Of a DNA stretch of 64,000 nucleotides, positions 1 through 10,602 are shown in pieces. The stretch is from Procambarus clarkii (Eukaryota; Arthropoda; Malacostraca; Decapoda; Cambaridae), in assembly GCF_040958095.1 (NCBI RefSeq), contig NC_091220.1:24023169-24087168 (forward strand), given 5' to 3'. The notes beneath the pieces were generated by a model. It was given only the letters and a program-made list of their open reading frames with translations, searched no databases and was not told the origin of the DNA. The first letter of the stretch is position 1, and each line of letters begins with the position of its first letter. The translations under genes and the position numbers were made by a program.

Positions 1-1125
1 ACATTAACATCAGTAATAAAAATGATGGCAAGTTTCTTGGCCTATTCCTAGACAAGAGACTCAACTTCAGCACCCACATTCAACACATAACTAAGAAAGT
101 TTCTAAGACAGTTGGTATACTCTCCAAAATCAGATATTATGTTCCTAACTCTGCTCTCCTCTCACTATATTATGCACTAATCTACCCCTATCTTAATTAT
201 GGTATCTGTGCATGGGGGTCTACCACTGCAAACCACCTTAAGCCCATCATCACACAGCAAAAATCTGCTATCAGAATAATAACTAACTCTGCTTTCAGAC
301 AACACTCAGCTCCCTTGTTTAAATCTCTAAACTTGCTAAATATTAACTCCCTCCACACATTCTCTTGTGTCAACTACATTTACAAAACCCTGTTCTTAAA
401 TGCAAACCATGCTCTGAAACTCTCCCTGGACAGATGTAATAGGACCCATTATCACCACACCAGAAATAAATATCTCTTTGATATCCCCAGGGTCAAACTT
501 AATCTGTGTAAACACTCTATGCAAATTAAGGGACCTAGTGTATGGAACTCACTCCCTAGTGAATTGAAAAACTGTAAAACTTTTGCCTTATTTAAAAGCA
601 AAACCAAAAAGTACCTAACTTCATCTATTTAGTTTCCTACACTGAGCTTTAAATTTTCTCTGTACCTAGTGGTACCCAATCTCCTAATTTTTATGTAATA
701 TCAAACAACCTTATCATTGTGTTCATTGCTGTCTTCTTTTATGTGCTAGCCATATGCTGTATTGTGACTACCAATTTTTGTCAACTACCATTCAAGCTGT
801 CATTGCAATCAATCTTATATTGTTTCTGCTGTATTGTGCCTACCAATTTGTTGTCAACTACCATTTTAAGCTGTCATTGCAATCAATCATAGCTACCTAT
901 GTGCTTTAATATACTGTACCTATAATTTTCTCTCATCTTTTTTTTTTTTTCATTCCATGTAATCTGTTATCATTTTTTTGTCTATAAATTTTGCAAGTAT
1001 TTACCTCCTTAAAATTTTCTTAGATTAAGGACCTGCCCAAAACGCTGCGCGTGCTAGTGGCTTTACAAGACTGTAATTACCATAATTGTATCCTCACATT
1101 CCTTATGTACATTCTTGTATATGCA

Positions 1126-1160
<35 letters not shown>

Positions 1161-1161
1161 A
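1..1161 (+). mobile_element. Non-LTR retrotransposon, 3' end (truncated by window)
   Basis: The frame that is open from base 3 to 632 encodes the C-terminal part of a LINE reverse transcriptase: a FLGLFLDKRLNFSTHI motif, a LYYALIYPYLNYGICAWG segment and the closing VWNSLPSELK signature seen at the end of CR1/Jockey-type ORF2 proteins. A 530-base 3' UTR follows and ends in a short (AATA)n array, the usual 3' tail of such elements. The 3' UTR phrase around 1033-1080 resembles LINE tails that I recall from decapod genomes (memory, not a search). The element runs off the left edge, so the RT catalytic core is not in this window. It abuts an open coding frame at 1163, so it probably inserted into a gene. 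Confidence 0.8.
1125..1161 (+). repeat. (AATA)n simple repeat at LINE 3' terminus
   Basis: About nine AATA units mark the 3' end of the LINE and its junction with the following gene. Confidence 0.9.
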
Positions 1162-1162
1162 T

Positions 1163-2410
1163 TTAATTTGTAAAAATACTCATTTTGTAGAAGAACGTGA
1201 ATGTAGGCGTCATGTGGATATTGCACATCCACTTATTAAAGCTCATTTAGCTCCCTTGGGTGAACTATCCATGCAATATATTTCTAGGGTTTTAGAAATG
1301 CGGATTGGAGACTATCGCCTAATTATTGAACCACAACAGAATAGTTATTTTATTCAATATAAGAAATTCCGTGACAAAAAAGTGGTTTTTCGTTTAGATT
1401 CCCTTACATTAGAATTTGTTTATATTAGTGATGAAGGGGAATCTTTTTACGATGCCCAGTATATACAACATAATAGTAGTGATGATAGCAGTGGGGAAAG
1501 CATGTTAGTAGGTATAACTAGCTTTCTTGATGGAAGTGATCTTTGTATAAAAACAACTTGCCTCCTAGATTATTCAACCAAAACAGTTCTATATCATCGA
1601 TACATTCCTAATGATCATACCCAAATATTCCCTTTCACTTTAGAAACAGAAGATTTACAACAAAGTGAGACGGGACCTGCTTTAACAATGACTACTGAGG
1701 GTGTACCTACAATATCACCGCCTTCAGGAACTTCAATTTACTGGTATACTTCTTGGAGATTAGAAGCTCAACTTCCTTTAAATCTTAGTATGTATCAACA
1801 TGTTCATGAAGATAGTACTCCCCATCATCCAACTCCGTCTGAGAGTTTGAATCAATCTCCTGTTTATATATTCCCTAAGTTGGATGGTAATAATGGAATT
1901 TTACGTTTTTACCCAAGTCATTTTGTTATTTAAAATCCTCTGATGTTATCGACATCACATCCACATTTAATACCCCAACATATTCTCCATTCTTTGATCG
2001 ATTTCATTTTTACATTAGAAACTGATCTATACTCTATAAACAACAATTCATCTTCCTTTATGGTACATAATTATCGACCAGTTGCCATTATAGACATTGT
2101 CTCTACGGCTTTTAATGCTGCAGAAAGGATGAATATATTACAAGTATTACAAGCCCATTTTAGAAATGATTTAGCACCTTATTACATCTTCTTTCAAGGG
2201 GAATCAAGCATATCCAAACCATCAATATCCCCATCATTACCATTTGAAAATTTTCATGATGGTGAGATATGTGAGGTGTTGTTAAATAACAACAGAAACA
2301 TTATAAAGGTTTGCCGACATCGCCCAGATAAATCTCGAGCGAATCCACTTAAAACAGTTAATATTATATTGGGTATTCAAAAGTTAGAAGAAAGTTTTTT
2401 GGAAGTATAA
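1163..2410 (+). pseudogene. Unrecognised gene, 5'-truncated by LINE, one in-frame TAA
   Basis: I do not recognise this protein. One reading frame is open from the LINE junction at about 1163 and has no ATG near its beginning (first ATG-free start is a GTG at 1214), so its 5' end was probably removed or displaced by the LINE. It is interrupted by a single TAA at 1931-1933 and then stays in the same frame from 1934 to 2410, where an ATG at 1943 could alternatively start a separate 155-aa protein. The composition is ordinary globular with a Ser-rich stretch near codon 95 and a Pro/Thr-rich stretch before the TAA. No domain is evident. Two adjacent genes that share a frame by chance remain possible. 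Confidence 0.5.
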
Positions 2411-2657
2411 TCAGGAGTACGCTTGTGCTGGAAGAAGAAGGATGGTGGATGGTTTGTTGTCCAGGGAGGAATCATTGTGATTTAATGAAATCCATAACTA
2501 TAAATAATTTTTATTATTATACTCCATATTAATACAGTTTAGAAATTATATTCCTAACAAGCTAGTTAGCTAGCTTACTCGTTTTTTTACCATATTCGAC
2601 AATATGATATATGTGTGATTGGTAAGAGGAAAATTATGACGAGTCAGGTGAACATTT

Positions 2658-2981
2658 TCATGACGGGTTTGTAAGAAAAAAAAGGGTGACTGGTTGCGGA
2701 CCGGACCGAGGGGTTGCTGGGCCCCGGGGTTGTCCTAATATGGCCTCAAGCAATTTGACCACCACCACCAGGGCCAGGACCTTCAAGAACAACACTTCCA
2801 CTACTAGGACCAGAACCTCAAAAAGCACCACCACCACCACAGCCAGGACCAGAACCACCAAGAGCATCACCATTACCGCCAGGACCAGTGCATCCAAGAG
2901 CGCCATCATCACCGCCGCCAGAACTTGCGCCTCCAAGAACAACACCACTAAGGCCATCGCTGCAAGCACCAGCTTATCCAT
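2658..2981 (-). CDS. Low-complexity hydrophobic ORF behind a TATA box
   Basis: The ORF of 107 codons is built from degenerate GTN/CTN/GGN triplets and reads as a Val/Leu/Ala-rich hydrophobic protein ending in a short polar tail. A different frame of the same strand reads as a Gly/Pro/Ser-rich repeat with two stops, so the coding frame is uncertain. What argues for a real gene is a TATAAATA box about 45-50 bases upstream of the ATG. It could also be an old Gly-rich structural protein gene shifted out of frame. Confidence 0.3.
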   Translation of the reverse strand: MDKLVLAAMALVVLFLEAQVLAAVMMALLDALVLAVMVMLLVVLVLAVVVVVLFEVLVLVVEVLFLKVLALVVVVKLLEAILGQPRGPATPRSGPQPVTLFFLTNPS

Positions 2982-3024
2982 TGTAATCTGTGATAGAATG
3001 AGAGAAAGATATTCTTTATCTGTA

Positions 3025-3032
3025 TATTTATA
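3025..3032 (-). promoter_or_regulatory. TATA box (TATAAATA)
   Basis: A TATAAATA element lies on the minus strand 44 bases before the ATG of the low-complexity ORF ending at 2658. The identical octamer stands upstream of the mucin-like gene (37486-37493). Confidence 0.45.
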
Positions 3033-3401
3033 AAGGTTTCACGAAATTAATCACAGATAGGATGGGGTGGAGAGTCAAGTGCAAGTACCATAAAAAAGTA
3101 TCTATCTTACATTGTTAAGATGAAATTTGGGAAAATCATAGATACCACTACTCACACTATATCTACACACACCAGTGACAACTCCTACCAGAACCCCCAT
3201 CATCATCTTCTTCTTGTAAATCATCGCTGTTGTTATTTATTTGAAAATTATGCATTTTTGGTTTCAATTATATACATTCAAACTTCCCACCTATGTCTTT
3301 TTCTTACTCAAAATGTAACATTTTTTTTTTTTTTTTAAGTTTTTTTTAAAGTGATTTTTTCTTATAAAGAAAAATCTATTGTAAATGGGATATAAAAAAC
3401 T

Positions 3402-3770
3402 ATGAATAAAAAATATAGAAATTTTCCTTTTTGAAAATTTAAGAGTAAATTAGAATATCGTGTATATAAATCTATATTTTATCATTTAACAAAAAAACAA
3501 AAAAATAATAATATCAAAGTAAATATAAACAAAAGAGGACTATTAAAAAATAACAAACTATTTGAAATTGATATATATTTCTCAGATTTACAATTAGGTA
3601 TAGAAATTCAAGGTCCTACTCATTATATAGACATTGAACAAATTAACAGAGATTTAAAAAAAAAAATGTTTAATAATATTGGGATTATTTTGTTATATGT
3701 AGGATTTAATACTGTAAAGCATGATATACTAACTTGTTTAAATATTATTACTAAAAAGATAATTAGTTAA
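3402..3770 (+). pseudogene. Small PD-(D/E)XK / RAP-like nuclease, nonsense codon near start
   Basis: A frame that starts with ATG at 3402 has a TGA at 3432-3434 and is then open to the TAA at 3768-3770. The protein is Lys/Asn-rich and short (122 codons). Its middle carries FEIDIYFSDLQLGIEIQGPTH, followed by a downstream N-R-D-L-K-K-K segment and a hydrophobic GIILLYV strand. This order (beta strand with D, then IEIQGPTHY, then a helix with an R-D pair) is that of small VSR/DUF559/RAP-type endonuclease-like domains with Asp and Glu metal ligands. The assignment is by motif only. The nonsense codon, with no other ATG before the core, suggests decay. Confidence 0.5.
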
Positions 3771-3779
3771 AAAATAAGG

Positions 3780-4279
3780 TATGTAAATCAAATCATATAT
3801 AGATTTTTCATGGAAATCCGGCTGAGTCGGTCCATTTATCAGCTGGGCAAGTCTATTGTGATGTATATGATGACAGGATGTAAGAGAGATACCCACACTG
3901 TCTTGTGCATTCTAATAAGGGACGGAGAGGAGATATGTCGGTCTGAGCTGGGTTAAGAGTTACTCCAACGCGCATCTTTAGCTAATCCTCAAAATCATCT
4001 CTTGAAGGTATTATATGACATTTACATTATTTATATTAAAAAATCATAATCTTGTTATTTACCATTGTATTATATATATATTTCTGAGCTTATAATATAC
4101 AAAGACCTATTTTTTTTGTCATTTTCAGATAATTATAAAATGATGGTGATGTTGGTGGTATTGTGGGTGTTGGTTGTTGGAACTGTATTCAATCAATCAA
4201 TCATCATGGGAGTGTGATTCTTTATTTATGTTTTCTTTTCAGACCTGAACCTAAACGTGTACTTGTCAAATAGAGGATA
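3780..4279. other. Non-coding stretch with a repeat fragment
   Basis: No credible ORF. Bases 3917-3960 resemble the GC-rich insert found inside the mucin-like gene (around 36803-36841), so this is probably a fragment of a dispersed element. Two polypyrimidine-AG acceptor-like sites occur (about 4129 and 4242), the second 38 bases before the next gene's ATG. Confidence 0.4.
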
Positions 4280-4531
4280 ATGGAGGAGAGAAAAGAAAAA
4301 ATTAAAAAGCAAGTTCAATTTAATCCACATATAACGATACGATATTTATATGTATGGGCATATGCCTATCAGAAAGCTAGAATAGATAGTAAAATGTGGA
4401 ACACAGCTGCTGCAGATCGGGATCGTTTCAAGATGCGATGTGTGAGCACTTCAAAAATACTAAATGATGCAAGAATATTTGACAAGGATCATAGAGAAAA
4501 GGTTTATTTAGAGCGAATAAAAGAGATATAG
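4280..4531 (+). CDS. PPP1R15/GADD34-like eIF2-alpha phosphatase cofactor
   Basis: This intact 83-aa protein contains the compact core of the PPP1R15 (GADD34/CReP) family. That core is a KKQVQF segment matching the RVxF docking motif for protein phosphatase 1 (residues about 9-14), followed by a VWAYAYQKAR helix and an AAADRDRFKMR segment that corresponds to the family's W...A.DR.RF..R signature. In cells these proteins bring PP1 to phosphorylated eIF2-alpha and restore translation. Herpesvirus ICP34.5, asfarvirus DP71L and some poxvirus proteins are known viral relatives. The protein is small like DP71L, in which only the C-terminal module remains. An acceptor-like site (TTTCTTTTCAG) 38 bases upstream suggests a spliced leader. 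Function is inferred from motif spacing. Confidence 0.65.
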   Translation: MEERKEKIKKQVQFNPHITIRYLYVWAYAYQKARIDSKMWNTAAADRDRFKMRCVSTSKILNDARIFDKDHREKVYLERIKEI

Positions 4532-4864
4532 AAATTAAATAACCTTTATTTAATTCCTATCTTATAAAATTTAGTAGTATAGAGGGGGGGGGGGCAAAAA
4601 ATGGTTGTATCATTTTATTTAAAAGTTAGGCAACCACCTAACACTAGGACAATTTGTCTTAACATTATATTATATTGATCATGTCTTCGTTATCCATCTG
4701 ACCATTATTATAACACCAATATATCAACATAATAATTATTAACAAAGCCAAAACTTTGTGAATTTTACACATCATCTCATTTTCATTGATTGATTTACTT
4801 CCCACATCTTGTTTGTTAGATGAAGATTGACTTGAAGAAACAAATAATATTTTAAACTAACACT

Positions 4865-4916
<52 letters not shown>

Positions 4917-5222
4917 AGGTCTAAATAAACCCTTGCTCTTCTTGTTGAGGGCAGTCACCTACTACTCAGGCAGTGTTATTGTGCTGGGTTTTTCTTTGAC
5001 AAAACACATCCCAGTGAGCCATCCTCTTCTCTTCCCTTCATTGTAAATATATAAATATATAACATAGGGTAGGAGAAAAAGAGAGAGAGAGAGAGAGAAA
5101 AATATATTCTCAAATGGTTATTGATCAGTTAAATAATTACAAAAACATAATGAAAAATACGTCACAAATAACTGAGTAAGTAACTATAGCCTCTCAAGTC
5201 TGTATCAGTCTGACTGGATTGG
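4532..5222. other. Intergenic stretch with microsatellites and a small membrane ORF remnant
   Basis: This stretch holds a poly-G run at about 4580-4593 and the (GA)n array at 4868-4916. On the minus strand, frame 4853 to 4665 is open for about 60 codons and includes one strongly hydrophobic segment (KVLALLIIIMLIYWCY) followed by an acidic tail. Its first ATG is just before the hydrophobic part. It may be a small membrane protein or the end of a decayed one. Nothing else is apparent. Confidence 0.3.
4868..4916 (+). repeat. (GA)n microsatellite
   Basis: About 24 uninterrupted GA units. A shorter (GA)n run is at 5081-5098. Confidence 0.95.
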
Positions 5223-5232
5223 TATATAAAAG
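5223..5232 (+). promoter_or_regulatory. TATA box (TATATAAAAG) upstream of zinc-finger gene
   Basis: A consensus TATA box is followed about 290 bases later by a polypyrimidine acceptor (TTTTCTTTTCAG ending near 5519) and then by the zinc-finger reading frame. This is consistent with a Pol II promoter and a spliced 5' leader. Confidence 0.5.
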
Positions 5233-5545
5233 AGTTTGCCAGGCTATGCAAATCATTACAGGTTCGCCATACTTCATGGACACTTCATTCTGAGTAGTAA
5301 AACAACAATCACACAATCTAAAGCACATTCAACATTTAATGTTTCTTCAACCCCAACCCCATACGTATGTTGTATAATTTACTTAAGTCTATTATAACAA
5401 AGTTAATTTTTAAGTAATACAAATAAAGTATATCGTATTACTATAATGTAATAAGAGTCAATGTATATATTATAAATCAGAATAATTATATAAATTAATT
5501 AATTTTGTTTTCTTTTCAGGTGGAAGTGAGATAATTCTCTTAGAG

Positions 5546-6135
5546 ATGTCACTTGATCAAACAAAAACCCATACAACAAACAATTTTTTTTATGTGATGT
5601 ATGTGGAAAAAAATATAGTACAATAAGAACACTAACAGTCCATTTCACAACTCATACAAAGAAGACTATCCTTTTTACAATTCATACCGGTAAAACTCCA
5701 AAGTGCAGTGAAAGTGAAAAAACAAACAAACAACACATTAGAGAAAAATGGTTTTCATGTGACGTATGTAGAAAAAAATTCATTAAAAAATGCGACTTGA
5801 CTAGACATATGGGAACACACAGAGTAAAACGGTTAAAATGTCAATTGTGTGGGAATAGATTTAGGGATGAATATAACTTGACCCAACATTTGAAATCAAT
5901 CCACATGATTCAGCCTTTGAAAACAAACAGTGAAAAAAAATATGATATATGTGGAAACAAACAGCAAATCAGTCCCAAATCTTTAAACAACTTTTTTACT
6001 TGTTTTGAATGTGGAACTGTATTTAAAAGCATAACCAGCCTGGATGAACATTTGTTGGAACAGTTTACCAAAGATATATCAGCTTTAGATTTGATAACTC
6101 CAGACATTCATTTTCAGACGTTTTTTGAAAACTAA
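5546..6135 (+). pseudogene. C2H2 zinc-finger protein, frameshifted
   Basis: The ATG at 5546 opens a frame that is lost within a run of eight T residues (5584-5591). The downstream frame is then open to the stop at 6133-6135. It shows C2H2 fingers: CDVCGKKYSTIRTLTVHFTTH near 5600, a CDVCRKKF...H...H finger near 5760, a CQLCGNRF...H....H finger near 5840 and a CFECGTVFKSITSLDEH finger near 6003, the last lacking its final His. The fingers imply nucleic-acid binding in the nucleus. The gene is broken by one homopolymer indel. Part of its last finger is duplicated, in inverted orientation, at 20731-20825. Confidence 0.7.
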
Positions 6136-6212
6136 TAAGTGTATTGGAACATTGACCAAATCTTTAAACAACTTTTTTACTTGTTTCTGGTGGTAACTGG
6201 CACCTCAAGGAA

Positions 6213-6222
6213 CATATAAAAG
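6213..6222 (+). promoter_or_regulatory. TATA-like element upstream of dUTPase copy
   Basis: CATATAAAAG lies about 120 bases before the first recognisable dUTPase codons. Confidence 0.4.
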
Positions 6223-6339
6223 GAGTAGAAATATTAATGAGATTATTAATTCTGTCGGAGTGAGAGTAAACACAGATATATATCTCTCCTACCTGAACTT
6301 CTTTTCTATTACCACCACATTTTCTTGGCATATATCATG

Positions 6340-6825
6340 TCAGAAGAACAATACGTAAACTTGTTAAGGTTCATTTTGGATCTACACTAGCTGCTGGATA
6401 TGACTTGTACAGGTATAGTTGGAATTTACTTTTTTTTGAATTTATGACTTATTTATATTTAAATATATTTTAATTACCATATATATTTTAATATATTTTA
6501 ATTAACAATCTACCTTTTGCTTCAGTGCTGCCTACGATGTTACTGTGCCAGCACAAGGAAAAGGTGTAATCAAGATAGATATTCAAGTAAAAGTACCAGA
6601 AGGTTGTTATGAAGAATAGCTCCAAGATCTGGTCTTACTTTTTTTTTTTTTTAATCACATTGATGTTAGGGGTGGTGTCATTGATAGTGAAATGTTTCTG
6701 TGGTTCTCTTCAATTATTCTAAAGTAGATTTTATTGTGAAAAAGAGAGATCGAATTTCACAACTAATTTGTGAACGAATATTTATTCCTAATTTGTTAAG
6801 AGGAAGTTTAGGACATTGAGCATAC
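6340..6825 (+). pseudogene. dut: dUTPase pseudogene with a retained intron
   Basis: dUTPase hydrolyses dUTP to dUMP. Segments matching the family are present in order: motif 1 (GSTLAAGYDLY) up to 6412, then an intron 6413-6525 with GTATAG donor and TTTTGCTTCAG acceptor. Next come exon 2 codons from 6526 through a VPEGCY segment, the motif-2 IAPRSGL in a shifted frame near 6617, motif 3 HIDVRGGVID near 6658 and a QLICERIF motif near 6780. At least two indels and a T-run separate these pieces, and no intact start is seen in frame. The first glycine of motif 3 is replaced by Arg. The intron points to a copy of a host-type gene rather than an intronless viral one. Confidence 0.75.
6413..6525 (+). 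other. Spliceosomal-type intron in dUTPase pseudogene
   Basis: A 113-bp AT-rich insert with CAG|GTATAG donor and TTTTGCTTCAG acceptor interrupts the conserved GYDLYSAAYD stretch exactly, joining codons in frame when removed. Confidence 0.75.
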
Positions 6826-6937
6826 CAAATGCCCCTGTGCCGCAAACCTTTTTTTTTTTTTTGAATCAACAGAAATTAGTAGTAGTCAAACAACTAGCTA
6901 AATATACAGTGTGAATTAGTGATTCTCAACGATTACA

Positions 6938-7642
6938 GTGATAAGAGTGAGTAACTTATGTGTTGATGAAATGACTGAGGCGGTCTGCCTAAGGAGGCTG
7001 TTGTTATTTCCTAAAACATGCCTACTGAACTTCAATGAAAAGATGGTGTGGACTGTACGTTTAGCTATTGAGTATCCAGATTTTAAACCAGTGTTCAAGG
7101 AGGGTCAGGGTCTTCATCAGCCATATATCACAGTTGGAACAGAAGAGGCCGTTAAACATTTAACTACAGATGGCTATCAGAATATTGTGATGGTTGTTCC
7201 AGAAGAAGGTATTTTCACAAAGGTCATACTTTTCAAATATCCAACTTACTTGAATCCCGATCATCTCCTTTATAATGACAGTGTTGTTTGGGTAAAAAGA
7301 AGCATTGTTCATTATAAAAAACAAAGTCAGGTTATAGCTTTAATAAAAGGTGAGGCTCCTAAAAAAAAATTTGTACAAGGACTAGGCTATAGAAAAGTTT
7401 CAAAATACAAAGAGAAGCCAAAATTATGCCTGAAGTGTTATTATTGGGGGCATTTGGTTTGGAAATGTCAGTACGACCCCAGGTGTAAGTACTGTGGTAA
7501 TAAACATGACTCTAAAGAGTGTACAAAGAAACAAAAATTTCCATTTTGTTTTAATTGTAGAGGTAAGCATACTCCTTGGTCTTATCTATGCCCCTTAAAT
7601 CCTACAAATGCTGTTGCAGGGGGGTGGTATTCTGCCAGCTAA
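6938..7642 (+). CDS. LINE ORF1 (gag-like, CCHC zinc knuckles)
   Basis: The 234-codon ORF starts at an ATA-type/alternative codon; ATG starts are at 6968 and 7042. The first two-thirds is an RRM-like nucleic-acid chaperone region without an obvious motif. The C-terminal third has three Cys/His knuckles: CLKCYYWGHLVWKC, CKYCGNKHDSKEC and CFNCRGKHTPWSYLC. This is the arrangement of I/Jockey-clade ORF1 proteins, which bind element RNA. The ORF is uninterrupted. Confidence 0.7.
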   Translation: MIRVSNLCVDEMTEAVCLRRLLLFPKTCLLNFNEKMVWTVRLAIEYPDFKPVFKEGQGLHQPYITVGTEEAVKHLTTDGYQNIVMVVPEEGIFTKVILFKYPTYLNPDHLLYNDSVVWVKRSIVHYKKQSQVIALIKGEAPKKKFVQGLGYRKVSKYKEKPKLCLKCYYWGHLVWKCQYDPRCKYCGNKHDSKECTKKQKFPFCFNCRGKHTPWSYLCPLNPTNAVAGGWYSAS

Positions 7643-8044
7643 GGGGAAACAAACTAGCTAGGCCCACACAACTGAAAGTCCTAAAGTCCTGTAGTATACA
7701 AATGTAACCTAATTACTACTATTATATTGAATTTTTTGTAGTAACTTTACTAAACTAATCTATGCCTTTGAGATATATATGTATGTATGTAAGCATCTTT
7801 CCCATTCAAAACAATATATAATTAACAAATTACAATGTTCGATAATTAAAGAAGGATAATTGGATTAATAAAAGAAAACAAATTAAAATAAATATTTTTT
7901 TTTATATATATTTTATTTATAGAGGGATATAGAAGAGGATGTTCTCCTGTTCAATTCACTTGACACAGATGTCAGTAGCATATTATATACCTTGGGCAAA
8001 AGTTTATGTTGTGACCACCGGGCACACTGATTACCTTTGTCGAC
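7643..8044. other. AT-rich spacer between LINE ORFs
   Basis: No coding potential and no endonuclease motifs. A TTATTTATAG acceptor-like site occurs near 7920. This is where the endonuclease part of ORF2 would be expected. Confidence 0.5.
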
Positions 8045-10602
8045 ATGAACAATTTGAGAAAGAATGAGTCAAATAAAAGAAGAAGGTGGTTATCACTCAG
8101 ACGAGATATGAAGCCAATCTTCATAGACAGGATGAATGACTGGTTCAGGGAATACCAAATCCCAGAAGATATTGATACATTTGTTGATGACCTTAATCAC
8201 CAAATTGAAAGTTGTCTTAGAATTCAACGCCGTACGCCTCGGCAAAGACCCCCTCGGAAGAAAATGCCTCGAGGCAAAGATCCACAGAGTAAAGCTGAAG
8301 AATTAATTCACATGTGGAGTAAGGCAGCATCCTCCTCCTCCCTCTCAACGGAAATCGTCATGGAACAGCTCCTGCTACAGAATGACAGAAGAACCAGAAT
8401 AGCGAGAGCACAGTCTAGTGAGGACGAATATGGAGAACCTATCACAGCCCAGGAAGTAAGGGCGGCTGTTAAGAGAGGTAAAATTACAGCACCTGGTGAG
8501 GATGGCATTACCTACGACATACTTAATGCACTGTGTGAAGTGTCTGGGAATCCACTACTCCTATTGTTTAACAAATCATTCCTAAATGGAGTTCTGCCCA
8601 CACGATGGAAACACGCCAAAATTGTTCCCATACCAAAACCGATGACCCTGGCAATTACAGACCTATCAGTCTCGTGTCATGTACTTGCAAGATGCTGGAA
8701 AAGATCATCCTAAAACGACTGTTACACAAAATAGGTAGGTTTGGGGAAGGAGTCAATGGATATGTCAAAGGACGGAGCACAGCCAATTGTATAATTAATT
8801 ACCTGGTTAATGACACGGCTAGGTACTCTGTATTTGTTGACATAAAAGGAGCCTTCGACAAAGCCCAGGGAATTGCGATCCTGGACGAGCTTGCATGTAT
8901 GGGTGTCAAGGGGAGACTCATGAAATGGATTGAAGACTACCTCACAGGGAGGAAAGCTAAGGTCTACTTCAATGGAGCAATCTCAAGAACAATGAATATG
9001 GAACTCGGGACCCCCCAAGGAGGAGTCTTAAGCCCTACATTATTCAATGTACTTATGAATGCAATTGCCAATATTGATTTTCCTGAAGGAACACAACTAG
9101 TGGGATATGCAGATGATGTCCTAATACAAGCTCCCACCTTTGATAAAATAAAACAGGACATTGAACTCCTTGGAAGGAAATGTATTGAGCTCGGTTTCAC
9201 TCTCTCCACAAACAAGACAAAAGCATACTCCCATCGCAAGCGGAGAGAAAATGAAGAACTGCAAATTAATGGTGTAACACTTGAATGGGTTGACCACTAT
9301 CGGTACCTTGGCGTCACCGTCGGCTCAAACAAGGGAAAGAAAGAGGAGCTCAATCAAATCATAGGAACATGCAAAAGTCGACTCAGGGAACTGAAAATGA
9401 AAGCTATGACTTGGAATGATGGCCATGGAGCCTCTATTGCTGTACTTAAAATGATGTACACAAACTATGTACGCTCCGTCATTGACAATGCAGCACCTGT
9501 TTTATGTACTTATTCACAAAGTGATATGAATAGGCTAGAAAGCATACAGGATGAAGCCATTTCAATCATTCTTGGAGTTCCAAAGAAAAAAACTGCTGAA
9601 ATGTCCAATCTACAAAAAGAGTTATTATCCCTTCCCAGTATTAAAGAAAGAATTGTGGAACTGAATGCTAAGCTTGCAATTAGGATTGCCAGAGATCCCC
9701 ATTATAATGACATGGCTAAAAAAAAAATTGAGCTCTGTGCTACTTTCAGGGGGAAACAAGAGAAGCAAAAAATGGCATCACAGAGCAGTCGGCTACCTTG
9801 AAGATCTTCACCTACTTCAACAAGCTCGTGAGCTCATGCCTGTAGAAAGATTACCTCCCTGGGTGGATCCCCTGAATGACTCGTGCAGGATTATCATCAA
9901 TGATATGGTAAAGAAAAAAACCAACATGGTACCCCAAGAAATAAGCCACAAGTATCTTAAGGAAATTTATAATGAAGCTGGAGATTAACTAGATCAAATC
10001 TTCACTGATGGGTCATCTAATCCTATTAATGGCCGGGTGGGTGCAGCATACACGGTAATTAAGAAGGATGATGTATTTTTTCCACCAAAAAATGAGGAAA
10101 AAGTGCGCATTGAGAACTATACCTCTTCACAACACAAGCAGAGTTAACTGCCATTCCTATGGCGTTAAGGTATATTATTGAACAGAATACTACTGGTGCA
10201 GTGATTTGCACCGATTCGAGAGCAGCACTGCAAAGCCTAAATAAAGATCGGGACGAGAATCTTTCAATAGTCGCTGAAATTAAGAGAGTTGTGAAGGTAC
10301 TAACCAACCAGGGAAGAGTTGTCAAGTTCCTGTGGATTCCCTCCCATGTTGGAATCTATGGAAATGAACGCGCAGATGTGTTGGCAGCTGAAGGCGCTGA
10401 GGGAGACCATATTGAATACTTCATACCCAAGACTCTTCTAGAAATTAGAAGTATTATTAGGGAACATCATCGTCATCTCAATCATTATGAACCCCCCAAA
10501 AAAAGAGAATGTGGTGGTTGCGGGAGAGAATTAATAATAGAGAAAAAACATCTTGGATACAAATGTCCACACGTACAGCAGCTTTTTGTTAACAACATAT
10601 AA
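8045..10602 (+). pseudogene. LINE ORF2 remnant: reverse transcriptase and RNase H
   Basis: Frame one (8045-8713) carries the region between endonuclease and RT and the start of the RT. The frame then shifts near 8640 to the 8605-9801 frame, which holds the core: NYRPISLVS, FVDIKGAFD, GTPQGGVLSP and YADD (near 9106), followed by thumb sequences. A second shift near 9730 leads to 9665-9988. A TAG then separates it from an RNase H domain, where FTDGSS (near 10004), a following TEL segment, TDSRAAL (near 10215) and PSHVGIYGNERAD (near 10340) provide the D-E-D-D residues. The order RT then RNase H marks the I superfamily. At least three disablements are visible. Confidence 0.8.

Larger units (their letters stand above)
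6900..10602 (+). mobile_element. I/Jockey-type LINE with ORF1, RT and RNase H, degenerate
   Basis: A zinc-knuckle ORF1 (6938-7642) is followed, after 400 bases of AT-rich sequence, by an ORF2 remnant with reverse transcriptase (8045-9801) and RNase H (about 9989-10602). The apurinic-type endonuclease expected at the ORF2 start is absent, which indicates an internal deletion or a rearranged copy. The frame is broken at several points. Element termini and target-site duplications are not evident to me. Confidence 0.8.

Noticed and set aside
4864-5046. ORF reading Arg-Glu repeats
   Set aside because: It is the (GA)n microsatellite with a chance extension.
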